Source of the DNA: Cichorium intybus
Taxonomy: Eukaryota > Streptophyta > Magnoliopsida > Asterales > Asteraceae
DNA: 64,000 nt
Assembly (NCBI GenBank): GCA_023525715.1
Contig: CM042014.1
Location: 20,376,063 to 20,440,062, forward strand
Direction of reading: 5' to 3'
The notes beneath the pieces are model-generated. The model saw only the letters and a list, made by a program, of their open reading frames with translations, was not told where the DNA came from and ran no database searches. The translations under genes were made by a program, and so were the position numbers. This document shows, piece after piece, positions 40,434-52,200 of the stretch. How positions within the stretch are numbered: the first letter of the stretch is position 1; every line of letters begins with the position of its first letter.

Positions 40434-40520
40434 TTTAGCAGGTGCCCAGGCCACCCCAGGACACAATTAAGAACCGTCCCTGACTATTGCTATTAACGAT
40501 GATGCAAACTCAGATTCTAG
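40434..40520. repeat. 87-bp duplicate of the insertion-site host DNA
   Basis: Repeats 35018-35034 plus 37847-37916 (that copy is split by the solo LTR) without interruption, from TTTAGCAGGTGCCCAGG to GATTCTAG. Confidence 0.95.
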
Positions 40521-41463
40521 AGAGATTTTTGGGGTGCTCGCCGTGATTAGTTTCAAAGTCTGTGATCACACTCGACAAGAAAGGTATAAACGTCAGCTGT
40601 CTTCCGATAGGAGATCCCGGGAGACAGCGGTGAATCTAGAATCGAAATTCATGTGGTTCCTTAAGGTTGATCACAAATGTTTTTAAGGTGGTTACCAGTT
40701 TTTTATAATACGCTATACAAATTAAAAAAAAGTAGGTCCTAGGACCCACCATCATTATATATACATTCGCCCCTGCTGAGAAGACGCTCCGACGGTCAAG
40801 TTAGTCTCTGGTGACGGTGTATATGGATATGAGTAATAGTATGAACGAGGATTCAAGAAAGCGATCTCTTTACCGTTTTCCGCATGAGGGCTTTTATATG
40901 TGCGACAGGTCTTGCTTTTGGCCACGGCGACAAGGCGCCTGCAGTGGCAGGAGGGGATAAAGGCGCTGATTGAAGGATCAGGATCTTGTCTAGTCTCAAG
41001 TCCCTGGTTGACTCAGCTGGAAGGAGTGGTGCACACACAATCTCTGTCCTGTACAGATTATATACTATATGATCAGCACGTTGCGGCATGCTTTTCGGGC
41101 CGGATCGCTGATGGTGCTCGATCCCTCGTGTTGCCGGGTTGGATCGTTAGCTGGAGCAGCCAATCTCTCCCAGACTAGGGGTAAGGCTGGTTCTTGGAAT
41201 TGCTGGTCGCACTTGGGAGCATGCTGGAATGCCTAGCGTATGGCACGCTATCAAGTCTCCCTAGTCTTAACCATCGTTATGTAGGTGCGCTTAGTGATTA
41301 TGGCTGGGACTAGCCCCTGACAGATGTCGCAATCGTGTCGGCTCTGTGACACCATGACGTGACCGTCTATCAACGACGTTAGTAGTCATAAAGGCGGTTT
41401 AGGGTTTTTTGAATTTCCCGCCTCTTCATTTCTCCGTTATTTATTCGTTCAATTATTCCTTTT
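40521..41463. other. Balanced-composition DNA, no recognised gene
   Basis: Frames of 78-92 codons exist on both strands (40853-41178) but show no motif. GTAGGTCCTAGGACCCACC (40730) is a palindrome. Confidence 0.4.
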
Positions 41464-41697
41464 TTGACGTTTCCTCTCATCGTCTTTCTTTTGCCTGTCT
41501 TCTTACTTTTCTTCTCGTTCTTTCGAAACCATAATTCTTCTGCATCGGATCCTTTATCGGAACAATTTGATTTGTTGTACGAGGGCTATGGATTTCAACC
41601 GAAAGACGACGTTGAGATCCCTTCTAACGACACCATATTTTCTAAGCCGCCCCCAAGGAAGATCAACTATCACAGTACCACCACCTCTGCAAATTGA
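41464..41697 (+). CDS. Hypothetical 77-residue ORF with hydrophobic N-terminus
   Basis: The first 20 residues are almost all hydrophobic (signal-peptide- or anchor-like), followed by SEQFDLLYEGYGFQPKDDVEIPSND and a short basic tail. The upstream DNA is pyrimidine-rich like a plant 5' UTR. I do not recognise a family. It may be the first exon of a lost gene or a chance frame. Confidence 0.25.
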   Translation: MTFPLIVFLLPVFLLFFSFFRNHNSSASDPLSEQFDLLYEGYGFQPKDDVEIPSNDTIFSKPPPRKINYHSTTTSAN

Positions 41698-44096
41698 ATT
41701 CAATACTTGAAATTTAAATCAAACCTTAAAACTGAAATCAAAACCTAAAATTGAACTCTAACCCTAACCTCAATAAAAACTAAGACCGTAAACTCAAAAC
41801 CTAACATGCAACTCGAATCCTAACCTCAAATCTAAACCTGAAATTTAAATTAAAACATGAAACGCAAATGCAGACCAAAACCTAAGATACAACTGAATAA
41901 AAACTTAGAACCCATCGCAGCCATCATGCTCATCGACTTTACCGTTCCCCTCCGAATCCAAAAATAGAAAATGGTTTCAGAAATCGATTTCCCTCGAAAT
42001 TAGACAAAAGGAGAAACCGGAAGGGATAGGAGGTGGGTGTTGTTCAAAACCCCAAGCCAAACTCGATGAAAATCGTTTCAGACTACCTTTTGCGTCTTTT
42101 TTCCATTTCAGAGAGAGATAGAATAAAAAGGTGAAGGTGATAGTGGTGGTGGCTCCAATTTCAGTAAAAGTGATGGTGGTGTTAGCTCTGATTCAGCAAA
42201 GGCGATTGTGGTAGTTCAATTTCAGAAAGGATACGAGGGTGGTGGCCTAACACCATTTCTCATCAAACACATATGACATCTACGGCTGATGAATATGAGG
42301 AGATAAAGGGTGATGGATGGAGATGGGGTTGCTGATCGGATATAGTGTGAGGGAGGAGGAGACGGAAAGGGGGAGAGAAAGAGATAAGGGGTACAGTGGG
42401 TGGGAGTGGGTGTTTTTTTTTTAATTAATAAGATATTAAAATAAATAAATAAGAATGCAAAAGGGAATTAAAAGGACAAAATAGTCTTTTTTTTAACTTT
42501 TCCGGAGACTAAAACCACAAAAAAATTACGATTTTGGACTATTTGTACAAGTTCAAAAGATTTTAGACTTCATCCACTGTTTTTTACAAACCACAGGGAC
42601 CATATTTGCAGTTTATTTTTTTATATGAACTTGGGTTGTTGTTGAACGTTTTTGGTAAAAAGAGATCTGGAGTGTTGAAAAATATAATTGAAATTACAAA
42701 ATATAATATGCAAAAAATAATCATATATACATTTATACATATATGCGTTATTAAAGGTCTTATGCCAGCAACTAGATCACATGGAATGAATAAAAAATGG
42801 TTTTTAAAACTAAAATATAATTTTGAAGATTCTTTTATATTAATACATGTTCTAATCCTATGACGTTTTTGTATAAAATAGCATATGTTCATACCATATT
42901 CATGGCCCCATTTTTTTATAATAAAAAATTAATTTACAGATTACTCTACTTGACTTTAAAAATACAATATGAACCATTTCTATTGTAAATATGACATTAG
43001 TATTTATGATTTTGAAATAATCTTGTCAAAGATTGCTTTCAAGAAGGTTTATTATGCGGTATGTGGTAGACACAAAAGTAACAATTTTTTTTTAAACGAC
43101 CGGATTATATATAACGAAAGGTTGAAGTCAATGATTTGTATATTTCTCATTAATGTTATGCACATGATCCATTGATTCTTGGAGAACGGTCTCATGAGAA
43201 TATAGATAATTTGGTTATAATTTTTCATTGTTTTTGCTTGACGAGTGGGCATGGAAATTCTGAAATTCAAATGTATTAAAAAATATATTATCGGCTAAGG
43301 TAAAACGGTCACGAATGACGCGAGCCGAAACATGGAAAAACATAATCGAATGTTACAACATATTTCACCTACACTGTTACACGTCTGTCCCTCAAGATAC
43401 AACAATCGAAAATCACAGCATTCGAGAAGAAGAGAGAAGAGTTGTATGTATCTCTTGGTGTTGTTGTAGGTTTCTATGGACTATCTTTGTGTTTATCAAT
43501 GCTATTTATATAGCAACAAAGTAACCAACAAGTCCGAGGATTCTCCTTTCCCTTTCTTCTTCTTGTCATCCTTTTTGTCATTCTTCTTTGAGTGTTATAA
43601 GAAGAATTTTTGTTGACAGAGAACATTTTGAATTCTTGAACCAAAGAGCTAGATCTTCATTCGTTGTTGGTTCATCTTCTTTGAAAACACTCTTCTCCTT
43701 CTTGTTTCTCTTCCTTTACAACATTAGCTTGAAGAAAAAATCAATGAATAAAAATTTACATATTTGGGACAAGAATAAAAGAGGTCCCGGAGGTTCGAGC
43801 GATCATAACCTTTACATAGAAGCAAAGCACCATTACATAGTGTTTAGGAAAGAGAAAGAAGAAAGATGTTAGCGATGATGATGAAGATAAGGATTTTAGA
43901 TATAAACAAAATTAAAGAAAAATTCAAATATTAAGAGAGATAAAATAGAAATGACTAACATGTCGTGTCAGGGGCACATGCTTGGGAGAAGTGTAGAAGC
44001 CAAACCCAAAAACAAAATTGCTTAAAATAATATTTTTTATAAAAAAAAAATGAAGAAACATTGTAGACCAAATTCAAATAAAGTAGACTTTGTTCT
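41698..44096. other. AT-rich DNA, no gene recognised
   Basis: 41700-41900 consists of degenerate AAACCTAA/AACCCTAA-like words. 42100-42400 is purine-rich with GGTGGTGG words. 42470-42600 resembles a common plant repeat (AAACCACAAAAAA..., CAAACCACAGGGACCATA). 43380-43860 has short frames without motifs. Confidence 0.4.
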
Positions 44097-44200
44097 GCGA
44101 TGAAAGCCTAGTGGTTGAGATAAAGAATTTCACACATGATGTTTAGGGTTTAAATACTCACACCCCCAAGTTATCGCTAGTGTTTAGCGATTAACCTCCC
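44097..44200 (+). mobile_element. Possible SINE head
   Basis: AAGCCTAGTGGTTGAG resembles a tRNA A box and GGGTTTAAATACTC a B box 35 nt later. No tail or duplication was found. Confidence 0.35.
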
Positions 44201-44503
44201 ACGTGAACCTTAAGAAAGATTGACATAGACTGTTTAGATAATACAATTTACCATTAACCAAATAAAGCAACAGGCCACTAGAACTGATTATCTCAAAGAG
44301 TAATGATGACACAATAATAATAATAAATCTGAATAGAATTTAAAAGTTATTTGACAGAAAAAATAGAGTCAGTTATTTGAATATTTCTAACCAAACAAAA
44401 CAAAAAACAGTAATCTTCTTAGTCAGTTATTTTGGCATTAAAAACAAAAAAAAAACAGTAAATCTGAATATTTCTAACCAAACAAAAAAAAATAGTCAGT
44501 TAT

Positions 44504-44507
<4 letters not shown>

Positions 44508-44583
<76 letters not shown>
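44508..44583. repeat. (TA)n microsatellite
   Basis: About 37 units. Confidence 0.97.
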
Positions 44584-44587
<4 letters not shown>

Positions 44588-44611
44588 ATTTAAGACCAAA
44601 CGTATTTACAA

Positions 44612-44982
44612 GGGTGTTTGGGATTGATTATTTAACTCAATAAGCACTTTTGCATGTAAGTGTTTATTGACTTAATATGGTGACAAAAATATATTTTTAA
44701 AAAGTGTTTAGATTTACTTATTTTGTGAAAATAGTTATAAGTTAATAAGTTAAAAAGTGTTTTGATTGATTAATTTAAAAAATAGTTTTTTGTTCCAATA
44801 AATCATAAGAAGATCTAATAAGTAAGACGGACTTTACTTAAGTATTTTGACTTATTTACTTATATTAAAAAGAAGTTTTGAAAATAACTTATTGAGTTAA
44901 TTATATTTATCAAACACATTTATTGAGTTTTTAAAAAATAAATAAATTAAATATGAATTTTAATAAGCAATCCCAAACATCC
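44612..44982. mobile_element. MITE with GGGTGTTTGGGATTG termini
   Basis: GGGTGTTTGGGATTG (44612-44626) mirrors CAATCCCAAACATCC (44968-44982) with one mismatch. The subterminal TTAACTCAATAAG and CTTATTGAGTTAA also pair. 371 bp, non-coding. Tourist- or hAT-like; no clear target duplication. Confidence 0.75.
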
Positions 44983-46060
44983 TCCAAGTGGGCTGCATAA
45001 TATATTAAAGCCCAAGCGAGTTTTTCTGTGTAACTTTTATAGGCCCGTTTAGTTGTTCTTAGTTCTGACCACCGGATCAAAGCGCCAAAAACGTCGAGAA
45101 CCGCCGATGAGGCTGACGGATAATATACTCTGACGGGCTCCTCAAAGCAAATTTGCAGTGAGCCAAACATCGTATCAGAGGTATCATAACATCCGTGTTG
45201 CTCGTTGTTACTGCACTTGACAGGAAGTAAGCAAAGTGAGTTCACTGTGTGTGCTCATGTTTCATTTGGCGTCACTCTTTCGCAACAATTGCGCAAAATT
45301 TTCAATTACTTGTAACTGGTTTGGATTTCTTAGTTATTTTGTTATATTTGGCGTGATTTGTAGTTTTTCTGTTTTTTGTGATTTCATATTTGATTATTCT
45401 GAACCTTAGGCCGTCCCGTCTCCTCTAGTAAAATAAATAAAAACCCAATGAAGGAATAATCTAGCGGGATGCATAACAAGAATGACTATTAGATCATGAT
45501 TCAAACACATTGAATTACAAATATTTAATTTCAATGGCGTTGTTTTTTTTCTGGTGTGGACAGACAGGATTGCCTACAAGGTTAAAGCACTTATGAATAT
45601 CGTTGCTTCCATTGTGATTACTATTGGTCGTGTTGTTTATTTGGTCTCTCTTTTGGCTGGTTACGGCTCTTGCAGAAGTATGCTTCTTTTTCTCTGCTGT
45701 TCTTTCAAGATTTCAAGGCATTCATCATCGAATTCAAGACGTTTTAGGCCATTGCCGAGGCACTTGTATTCGTTGTTGTTGATGTTCAGTGTTTGATCTT
45801 CTTTCGATTCAATTCCCTATACAGTTTACAGGATTTTCACGTCTATATTCTTTCATGGTTCTATGCTACATCTTGTATTCAACATATTGGCCCGTTCCTT
45901 TAGGCTCAGAGTTGGAGAGAGCTATGTGTTTAGTACCCCAAGTTACATCAAGTCTTTTATTACGAGTTACATTTATTCATTTTGCGGACAAGGTAACTCA
46001 ATATCGAAACAACACATTCATTGTTCTTATTGCATACAAGCTACATACAATCGACAAAGC
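44983..46060. other. Unassigned sequence 3' of the stress-protein gene
   Basis: A GC-richer patch (45000-45250) has an open minus-strand frame without a recognisable motif. On plus, 45554-45796 opens an 80-residue frame with a hydrophobic segment (IVASIVITIGRVVYLVSLLAG) after a possible acceptor; I do not recognise it. Confidence 0.3.
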
Positions 46061-46894
46061 TCACTTGCTGGATTGCTTGGGCGGCCGTACTATAAGGACT
46101 GGACATTTGGCATGATGTGCGCAGTAATCGCTAACGCTCCCCAAAAACGCCCTGCAAAAAGTAATCAAATTTGTAATTCAAAGTCGTCAATAATCACTTG
46201 ATGCGACAATAGTGTTTCTTGATTACCTTTTGATCTGACCAAGCCCTCTACTCCCAACAACTAGAAGATCAACATTCATCTCCTCAGCAGCTTCAACTAT
46301 AATTTCCTTTGGGTTTCCTCTTATCAACACCGTCTCTGCTTTAATCTATCGTACAATACGATTCCACAAGTTTTTAATGCCAAATGAACGTAATAATGCA
46401 TTTTTTATTGCAAATATATATAGCTGTATATTAACCTCAACCAACCTTGTGCTGTTCGCATAGTTTTGAGGCGCGAGAGAGGACATCAGCTGCGCATTCG
46501 TCTTGTGCCTTTTTTACCGAATCCATTACCGTAGGCGTCGCGAATAGGACTGTCACATTAACAGCAAATAACGGAAACACATCGTTGCACATGTCGCAAA
46601 TAGGCCTATATACTAAACATGAGCTATAAAGATGGACAACCTACCGGGACCAACGGGGACGGCGGTGAATGGCGGTTGGAAAGGAGGTTGGACGTGAACC
46701 ACCGTGATCATGGCTGGCCCTTCCTCCGCCGGGGCTTGGGTATCGCGTCGACTTTGGTGGAGAAAGAGATTTTGAAGAGCCCATTGAAGAGCATACAAAC
46801 TTCCTTCGCTCTCGTCTATGGCCACCAATACCTTCATTATTGTCTCCTGTTGTTGCAACTGCACTAGTGGTTGCATCACGGTCTCCTCCGCCAT
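46061..46894 (-). CDS. Universal stress protein (UspA-like)
   Basis: Four exons: 46894-46645, 46549-46446, 46345-46227 and 46151-46061. All have GT/AG borders and matching phases, giving 187 residues and TGA. The Usp fold starts KVLVAIDESEGSLYALQWAL, has LFATPTVMDSVKKAQDE and KAETVLIRGNPKEIIVEAAEEMNV in the middle, and ends VVGSRGLG-x9-GSVSDYCAHHAKCPVLIV. The G-x2-G-x9-G-S motif is complete, so it should belong to the ATP-binding class. Plant members of this length are small soluble proteins induced by drought, hypoxia or ABA; the partner is unknown. The N-terminus (MAEETVMQPLVQLQQQE) is Gln-rich. This looks like a working gene. Confidence 0.93.
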
Positions 46895-47008
46895 GCTTCT
46901 TATCTTTGTTTCTCTCTCTAGTCTCTGGACTGAAAAGGGTCAGAAGTCAGAACTCAGAATATACCCATATTTAGCACTTAGAAACCTTGTTTCCTTATCG
47001 GTAATTAT

Positions 47009-47057
47009 ACACGTGGCATGGGTACGCTCCAGAAATTGACACGTCACTAATGAGTCA
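47009..47057 (-). promoter_or_regulatory. ABRE/G-box-like cluster upstream of the stress-protein gene
   Basis: ACACGTGGCA (47009-47018), GACACGTCAC (47038-47047) and TGAGTCA (47051-47057) lie 115-165 bp upstream of the start codon. ACGTGGC is the core bound by ABF/AREB bZIP factors and TGAGTCA is GCN4-like. Abscisic-acid or stress induction is a fair inference. Confidence 0.55.
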
Positions 47058-47696
47058 TATATCTCAGACTCTTATTGAATCGGGAGCATTCGGTTTGGGT
47101 TCCTTTGATGCTGTTCATCGTTGTTGTAATAACAAGGAGTTCTACTTTTTTTGGGTGTGTGCAGCTAATACAAGAGTTGGATGTTTGTGTTACTGTTTTT
47201 TGTATGTAGGTGTGTCTTTGAGACCTTTTAAACCTTTCAATGATTTTTTCGTATACTATCCAAATTTCAAACTAATGAAAATAGATAAATTAACGATTAA
47301 ATTAGCTACGTCAAAAAGATTATTCAAATTCTATGAGTACAGCCCTACAATATTAAATGCTTTGTTTCTAACACAAGAGAAGTATAAATGTAAATTATAT
47401 GTATATGAGATGTGAAAAATATAGTTTCCAGATTAAGACCGATCGGTGTGGTAACTGAGCCGGATGCGAGTTTTATGTGGAGGGCTTAATCTGTGTGGAT
47501 ATACCATTCCGGTTGGGTGGGTGTCCGCATGTTTAACTTTTTAACGGGTTTCTAAAGTCGTACAGTTTCATCAATTAAGGTTTCACTTTGCACACCCTCC
47601 CCGCCCCCAACAATATAAGAGCTATAAAGAAATAAATAAATTTTTTTTTTAATTTACTATCAACGTATACAAAAATTTGCACAAATAAAACTATAA
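47058..47696. other. Intergenic DNA, no gene recognised
   Basis: A 121-codon plus-strand frame (47050-47415) has no motif and is Lys/Phe-rich at its end; I regard it as chance. Confidence 0.35.
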
Positions 47697-47723
47697 CTAG
47701 GTTTGACCCGTGCTACGCACGGG
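47697..47723 (-). mobile_element. Helitron 3' terminus
   Basis: The minus strand reads CCCGTGCGTAGCACGGG (hairpin), TCAAAC, CTAG, then T. The element extends to the right, and the first coding trace inside it is the ALDH3 fragment in the same orientation. The 5' end was not found. Confidence 0.75.
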
Positions 47724-48237
47724 TTGGGTTTGAATCATGGGGCGTTTTCTTTTATTTTTCTTGCGGATTAAAACTTGTGGGGCACTCTGTATTCAATAAG
47801 GTCGGGTTAGGGTTGCGGGCGGTTGTTTTCTTTTTCTTGCGGGTCGTAGTAGGTGGGGTTTTAAATGTTTTTAGTTTTTTTTTTTTTTTTTGGTTTTGTT
47901 CGGTCCGGGCTGGATCGTATAGTAACCAAAAATAACAATGTACTTTTGTTAGTTTATTTACTATAGCATCCTACTTTGATTTTTTAATCTATGCATCCTA
48001 CATGTGTAAAGTGAGCTAAAATAAGAAATTTACCACCTCATTGCATATATATTCCCCACAATATCATATGCATCTATGTTCTCAACAATCTTACTTCAAT
48101 GACATCTTCCATGGTCCAGACAAATATATTAAATAGCAAGACTTAAATGGTCCAGACAAATAAATGGATTGTTAATAGATGCATGTATCTTGATCCACAT
48201 GGGTTAATTGTGTAAAAGCAATAAAAATTGGGGGTAC

Positions 48238-48479
48238 CAAATGGGAAATTCCAAGATGATATGATGAGGACAACACCAAGGGGTTCATTAACCAACTTCG
48301 CGGTGCTGGGGAAAGCACCCAGGGGCAATTTTACCTGTCAACGTCAAATTTATCATTTTATACCCTCAAAACGATGCAAGAATCAAAGAATTACTGGATA
48401 GAAATATTACCCTTTTGCTAGCGGTCCATTTCTTTAAGTTTCCAAGTGCATACTTGGCAGATTTTGCCACTGTTCCGAT
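48238..48479 (-). pseudogene. Aldehyde dehydrogenase family 3 fragment
   Basis: Two adjacent exons survive. 48479-48411 encodes GTVAKSAKYALGNLKKWTASK. 48334-48238 encodes LPLGAFPSTAKLVNEPLGVV and continues LIISSWNFPF, ending at a GT donor. This is the N-terminal part of ALDH3 proteins (oxidation of aliphatic aldehydes), just before the NAD-binding loop. The catalytic Glu and Cys regions are absent, and no further exons follow on either side. Probably captured by the Helitron ending at 47697. Confidence 0.85.
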
Positions 48480-48869
48480 CTGCAATATATATAAACATAA
48501 GTATGAGTTTAAGTTTTCAAGCATAAGTATGATTAATCAAAATTCTAAAACCAAAATAACATGTAAATATGTTTTAACCCACTACAAGATGTGACAAAAC
48601 TCACGTAATTTTTAACCATCAAAAACACGTATAGTCGTATACTATTCGAATTAAGCTATAGTTTAAATCTGATCACTATTGACAAATGCAATAAGGCTTA
48701 TTCAACATTGATCTGTTCAACAGAACTGAGTTTACATCTCGTTGGTCACCATGTTTGGTTTCTGAAAATACATGATCAAACTGTAATTGGGAAGCCAATA
48801 AAGATCAAACTCAATAATGGATTAGCTCCTTCCCATAGGTTGTTAACAGATCTTAAAAAAGACAACAAT

Positions 48870-49620
48870 ATCAGTCTCTGACAATAGGAAAATAAAAATC
48901 ATCCCCTTGGTTTATCGTAGAAAAAAGGACCATAATATATGTATTAAAAACCAAGGAAATATTCAGTTCCTTAAATACCGTTCGATTGACATATGATTTA
49001 ACTTTCTTATCAAATTGGATGACAATCGGTGCATTCTGCATTGACTCATCAGATGCATTCCTCATGGAGAATCTTATCTGCACTTCAAAGCTTCCAAAGG
49101 AAGATACAATGCAAAATATGTTGAACTCTTATGGGTCTTGTGTATTGCAGAGCATCAAAACTGGAATATGGATAGCAGGTAATATCTTGAAAACTATCCA
49201 GCCCTTCTTCAAAGCATGATCCTTATTTACATCAACTCATATAAATCCTCCTTTTCTTTTTCTCCCAAATGGAATGTTGTGTTCAGATTTACAGCTTGTT
49301 CGGTGCACTGTATGTGACCTGAATACAAGTGATGGTGAGAAAACACTCGCATGCTTGAAGTTAGAAAAATCAACCAAAGCTCTTAAATTATGAGCTGTAT
49401 TTCTTGCAGGAACAATGCAGGTACCGGATGTTAGACACGTGGAGCTGTTCCTTACTGAAGGGTACCGGAAGGGAAGCTGGGAGTACAAGCTGGTAGGATC
49501 TCATGACACCAGAAAACATTCAGACAGTTCTTTTGGTGGCATTTTTGACATCAAGTATCTCAAGAGTCCATCCACTGCTGGTATAACAATGTTCCTTACC
49601 AACTAATTCAGTTAATCAAT
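48870..49620. pseudogene. Exon-like pieces of unrecognised genes
   Basis: On plus, 49090-49170 encodes DTMQNMLNSYGSCVLQSIK and ends at GCAG|GTAATA. 49410-49582 encodes VPDVRHVELFLTEGYRKGSW and SFGGIFDIKYLKSPSTAG, with a TTGCAG acceptor before it and a GT donor after. On minus, 48985-49090 is open (FEVQIRFSMRNASDESMQN). The composition and splice sites look like real exons, but I cannot name the protein. They may be further captured fragments. Confidence 0.4.
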
Positions 49621-49917
49621 ACTTACCACAAAGAAAACCTACAAATTAATCATTTTTGTGCAGAGCTGTTATTGGGTTTCATAAATATACTCACCCACCA
49701 AAATTGCAAATTTATCGTTTTTCTGATTGATTTGGGTCAACATTTTGAGCAAGTACAAGCATTAAATAGAAAAATAGTGTAATTGTCCCCAAAATCACCG
49801 ATAATTCAGCAATGTACCGATCCAAATAATAGATCAAAGACACACTTTATCCAAACCTTAATCAACGTACGAATCTGGAGATTCATGTATGATAAGTAGA
49901 GAAGCTAATTTACCTTC

Positions 49918-50024
49918 TTGAACTTCTTCACCGGCGGTGCGTTCACCGAATACCTGAGAGAACTTCCAGTCAACGGCGGTGGTGGACCCGCCGGAGCTGC
50001 CGTGACATCTCCATCACCACCGGT
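49918..50024 (-). pseudogene. Possible captured first exon
   Basis: On the minus strand, ATG after an AGAAGAAGAAG-rich leader opens MTGGDGDVTAAPAGPPPPL and then SLRYSVNAPPVKKFKK, followed by a GTAAAT donor. No family recognised. Confidence 0.35.
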
Positions 50025-50608
50025 CATTGCCTCTTCTTCTTCTTCTTTTTCTTATTCTCCTTTTTGTTTTTGTCTTCCCAGAATTACTTGCACAAAATTT
50101 TCCCCCAAAGCCTTTAATCTGCTGCCACTATCTTGAAAATCATCGGAATTAATTGGAGTATTCCCGTGTGCTTGCTGGCCGGGTCTTCGGCCGCTGCTCC
50201 TGTCGTTGTCGGAGTGCTGCTGTGAGGATTGTCTCGACTAAAAGCGATCCCCCAGGTCGTCATCGGCTCCACCTTGTCGCTATGTCGCCGTCTACAAATA
50301 ATAGTAGGAAGTTCTGGGTGTAAGGGATGACGATTGGGAAAAAAAGATGCAGAGCAAAAAGGATGAAGCAGACACACAGGGAAGATGTGGCGGACGGGAA
50401 ATTATCGGACGAAGCAGGAGGTGGAGAAAGCGTAAATACCAAAGCCAGAACGTGGCAGCTTGGAAGAGGGCAAAAAGAAGCACCCCGCTTAAAAACGGAA
50501 AAACCCCCCACCCCCACCCCAAACCTTCTAGAACCCCTTGCAATTAATATGTATAATAATTTTCAATACTCTTTACCTCCATTTCTCTCAAAATCAATAT
50601 AAAAAAAA
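50025..50608. other. Unassigned, balanced-composition DNA
   Basis: Several overlapping frames on both strands without motifs. 50330-50520 is purine-rich on plus. Confidence 0.35.
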
Positions 50609-51620
50609 TGTCTTCTCAAGATTCCGCAAACAATCAAATCCCACAATCGAATTGAAATCGACAAAACGTTTTCGGTTTCGAACAATACTATACACCCAAC
50701 GTTTACCGTCCGCAAATTGACCAACCAATTTTCTCGCCAAACGTTTATCCGTATCAAATGTCAGGATACTCGCTAATCCACAACTGTTTTAATCCATTTT
50801 TCCGACACACAAAAGCAAAACGTCCAAACCCCAATAACCGATTTCATTCCCGACACACAAGCTTCACCAGAAGAAGTGTCGGAAACCCAACCTCAAGCCT
50901 AATCCGTGGTACAAAGAGAGAAAGAGTTGAGAAACAAAAGTGGACAACCGCCGAATAAATCGTGTTAGCTCATTCGTGGATTGACGTTTCTGAGGATGCG
51001 GCTGTCGGAAACGCTCAAGCGGCCGACCAATTTTGGATGCGCATACAGGAACGGTTTTACCAAGAGTTAGGGCGCGAATCGTACCGTTCCAATGACTCGT
51101 TGACAACAAAATATCGCGATATCAACCGTGCGATAATGAAGTTTAACTGGTTGCTCCAAAACTTACGAACACATCGGAGGAGAGGGCAAACAGAGCAACA
51201 CGTTTTGGCGGAGGCGTTAAAAATTTACAAGTCCGACAAAAAAGAGACGTCGTTCCGTTAGGTGGAGTTTTGGCGGATAGTCAAACCGATGTTCTGGTCC
51301 CGGCAAAAAAGCGTTCGAAAACTTCTGAATCAAGCCACCACACTATATCGTCTAACGCTCGTATCAACATAGATTTAAACGAGGAGGAGCCAGAAGGGGA
51401 CGAGCTCGAGTTTGCCGAATTCCGCTGGCTGACGAGAGAGATGCGGCAAAACGGAAAGGAAAAATGACTTTGTCGAGTGGGACGAGGTCGGCGACGACAT
51501 TTCACTTATGCGGTTGGAGTTTGAATGCTACAATTTAAGCATCGTCGATCGGATTGAGTTGGACAAAAAAGCTATGGAAGACAAACAACGAGCCCGCGAA
51601 GAACGTCAACGAATCCGCGA
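50609..51620 (+). pseudogene. PIF/Harbinger Myb/SANT-like ORF, decayed
   Basis: Starts MSSQDSANNQIPQSN and meets a stop at once (TGA). The Asn/Gln-rich head continues as FGFEQYYTPNVYRPQ. The DNA-binding core reads KWTTAE, then TAA where Glu is usual, then IVLAHSWIDVSEDAAVGNAQ, FWMRIQERFYQELGRESYRS and a Trp-rich helix. The tail has PAKKRSKTSESS and INIDLNEEEPEGDELEF. Plant homologues are often annotated as glutathione S-transferase T3-like or NAM-associated, but belong to PIF/Harbinger elements and help the transposase bind DNA. At least two stops and two frameshifts make it non-functional. Confidence 0.85.
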
Positions 51621-51998
51621 ATAAAAAAAATGAATAAAATACATAAAGCTTTTGACGTAGAATTTGGATGAGGGTCTCGAGGGGGAAGCACTAGAGATGG
51701 TTTAAAATTAAGGGTGAATTTCGTGTATACCTTTGTTAAATAAAAAAATATCGTATTCGCCCAACCTTAAATCTAAATACCGTAGATGCCATTCGTAACT
51801 CTTAAAATATCGTATTTACCCAAATTTTTTATTTTAAACATTTTATAAAATTTTATCATCAATTATCATATTTGATACCCATTTTAATTTAAAATAAAGG
51901 TTGCATTTACCATTTTACCCCTAAACCATTTTGCGATGGATTTTGACTAATTTCTTGTATTCGATTTGTCTTCGTCGTTGTCGTAGGACGATGATTAG
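51621..51998. other. AT-rich Harbinger spacer
   Basis: Follows the ORF tail. It contains repeated TATCGTATT(C/T)(A/G)CCCAA words at 51747 and 51808, and no gene. Confidence 0.45.
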
Positions 51999-52200
51999 TT
52001 GATGGAATTAACAATGCAAGTCGCTGCATTTATCCAAGAAAATGTCAATATAATAGCCGACAATACGCAAGGTTCCCAAAATGCACGATGGTTCACAAGA
52101 AGAACTGCAATAAACAGAGATCGTAAAGTTGTACACGATCTCCTTGTACGCGACTATTTCGCGGAACATGTGTTTCAATCGTTACTCTTTCATATTTTTT
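51999..52200 (+). pseudogene. Harbinger transposase N-terminal fragment
   Basis: MMELTMQVAAFIQENVNI and RRTAINRDRKVVHDLLVRDYF match the region before RRRFRM in plant Harbinger transposases. The DDE domain is absent. The sequence runs into AT-rich DNA and is then cut at 52290 by the Helitron. Confidence 0.7.

Noticed and set aside
34871..40775. One large hAT element with CAGGGGCG/CGCCCCTG ends
   Set aside because: The flanking 8 bp do not match and the interior is explained by a solo LTR and a copia element. A much smaller repeat ending at 37878 fits about as well.
41700..41900. Interstitial telomere repeat
   Set aside because: Words such as AACCCTAA are too irregular; no tandem TTTAGGG run exists.
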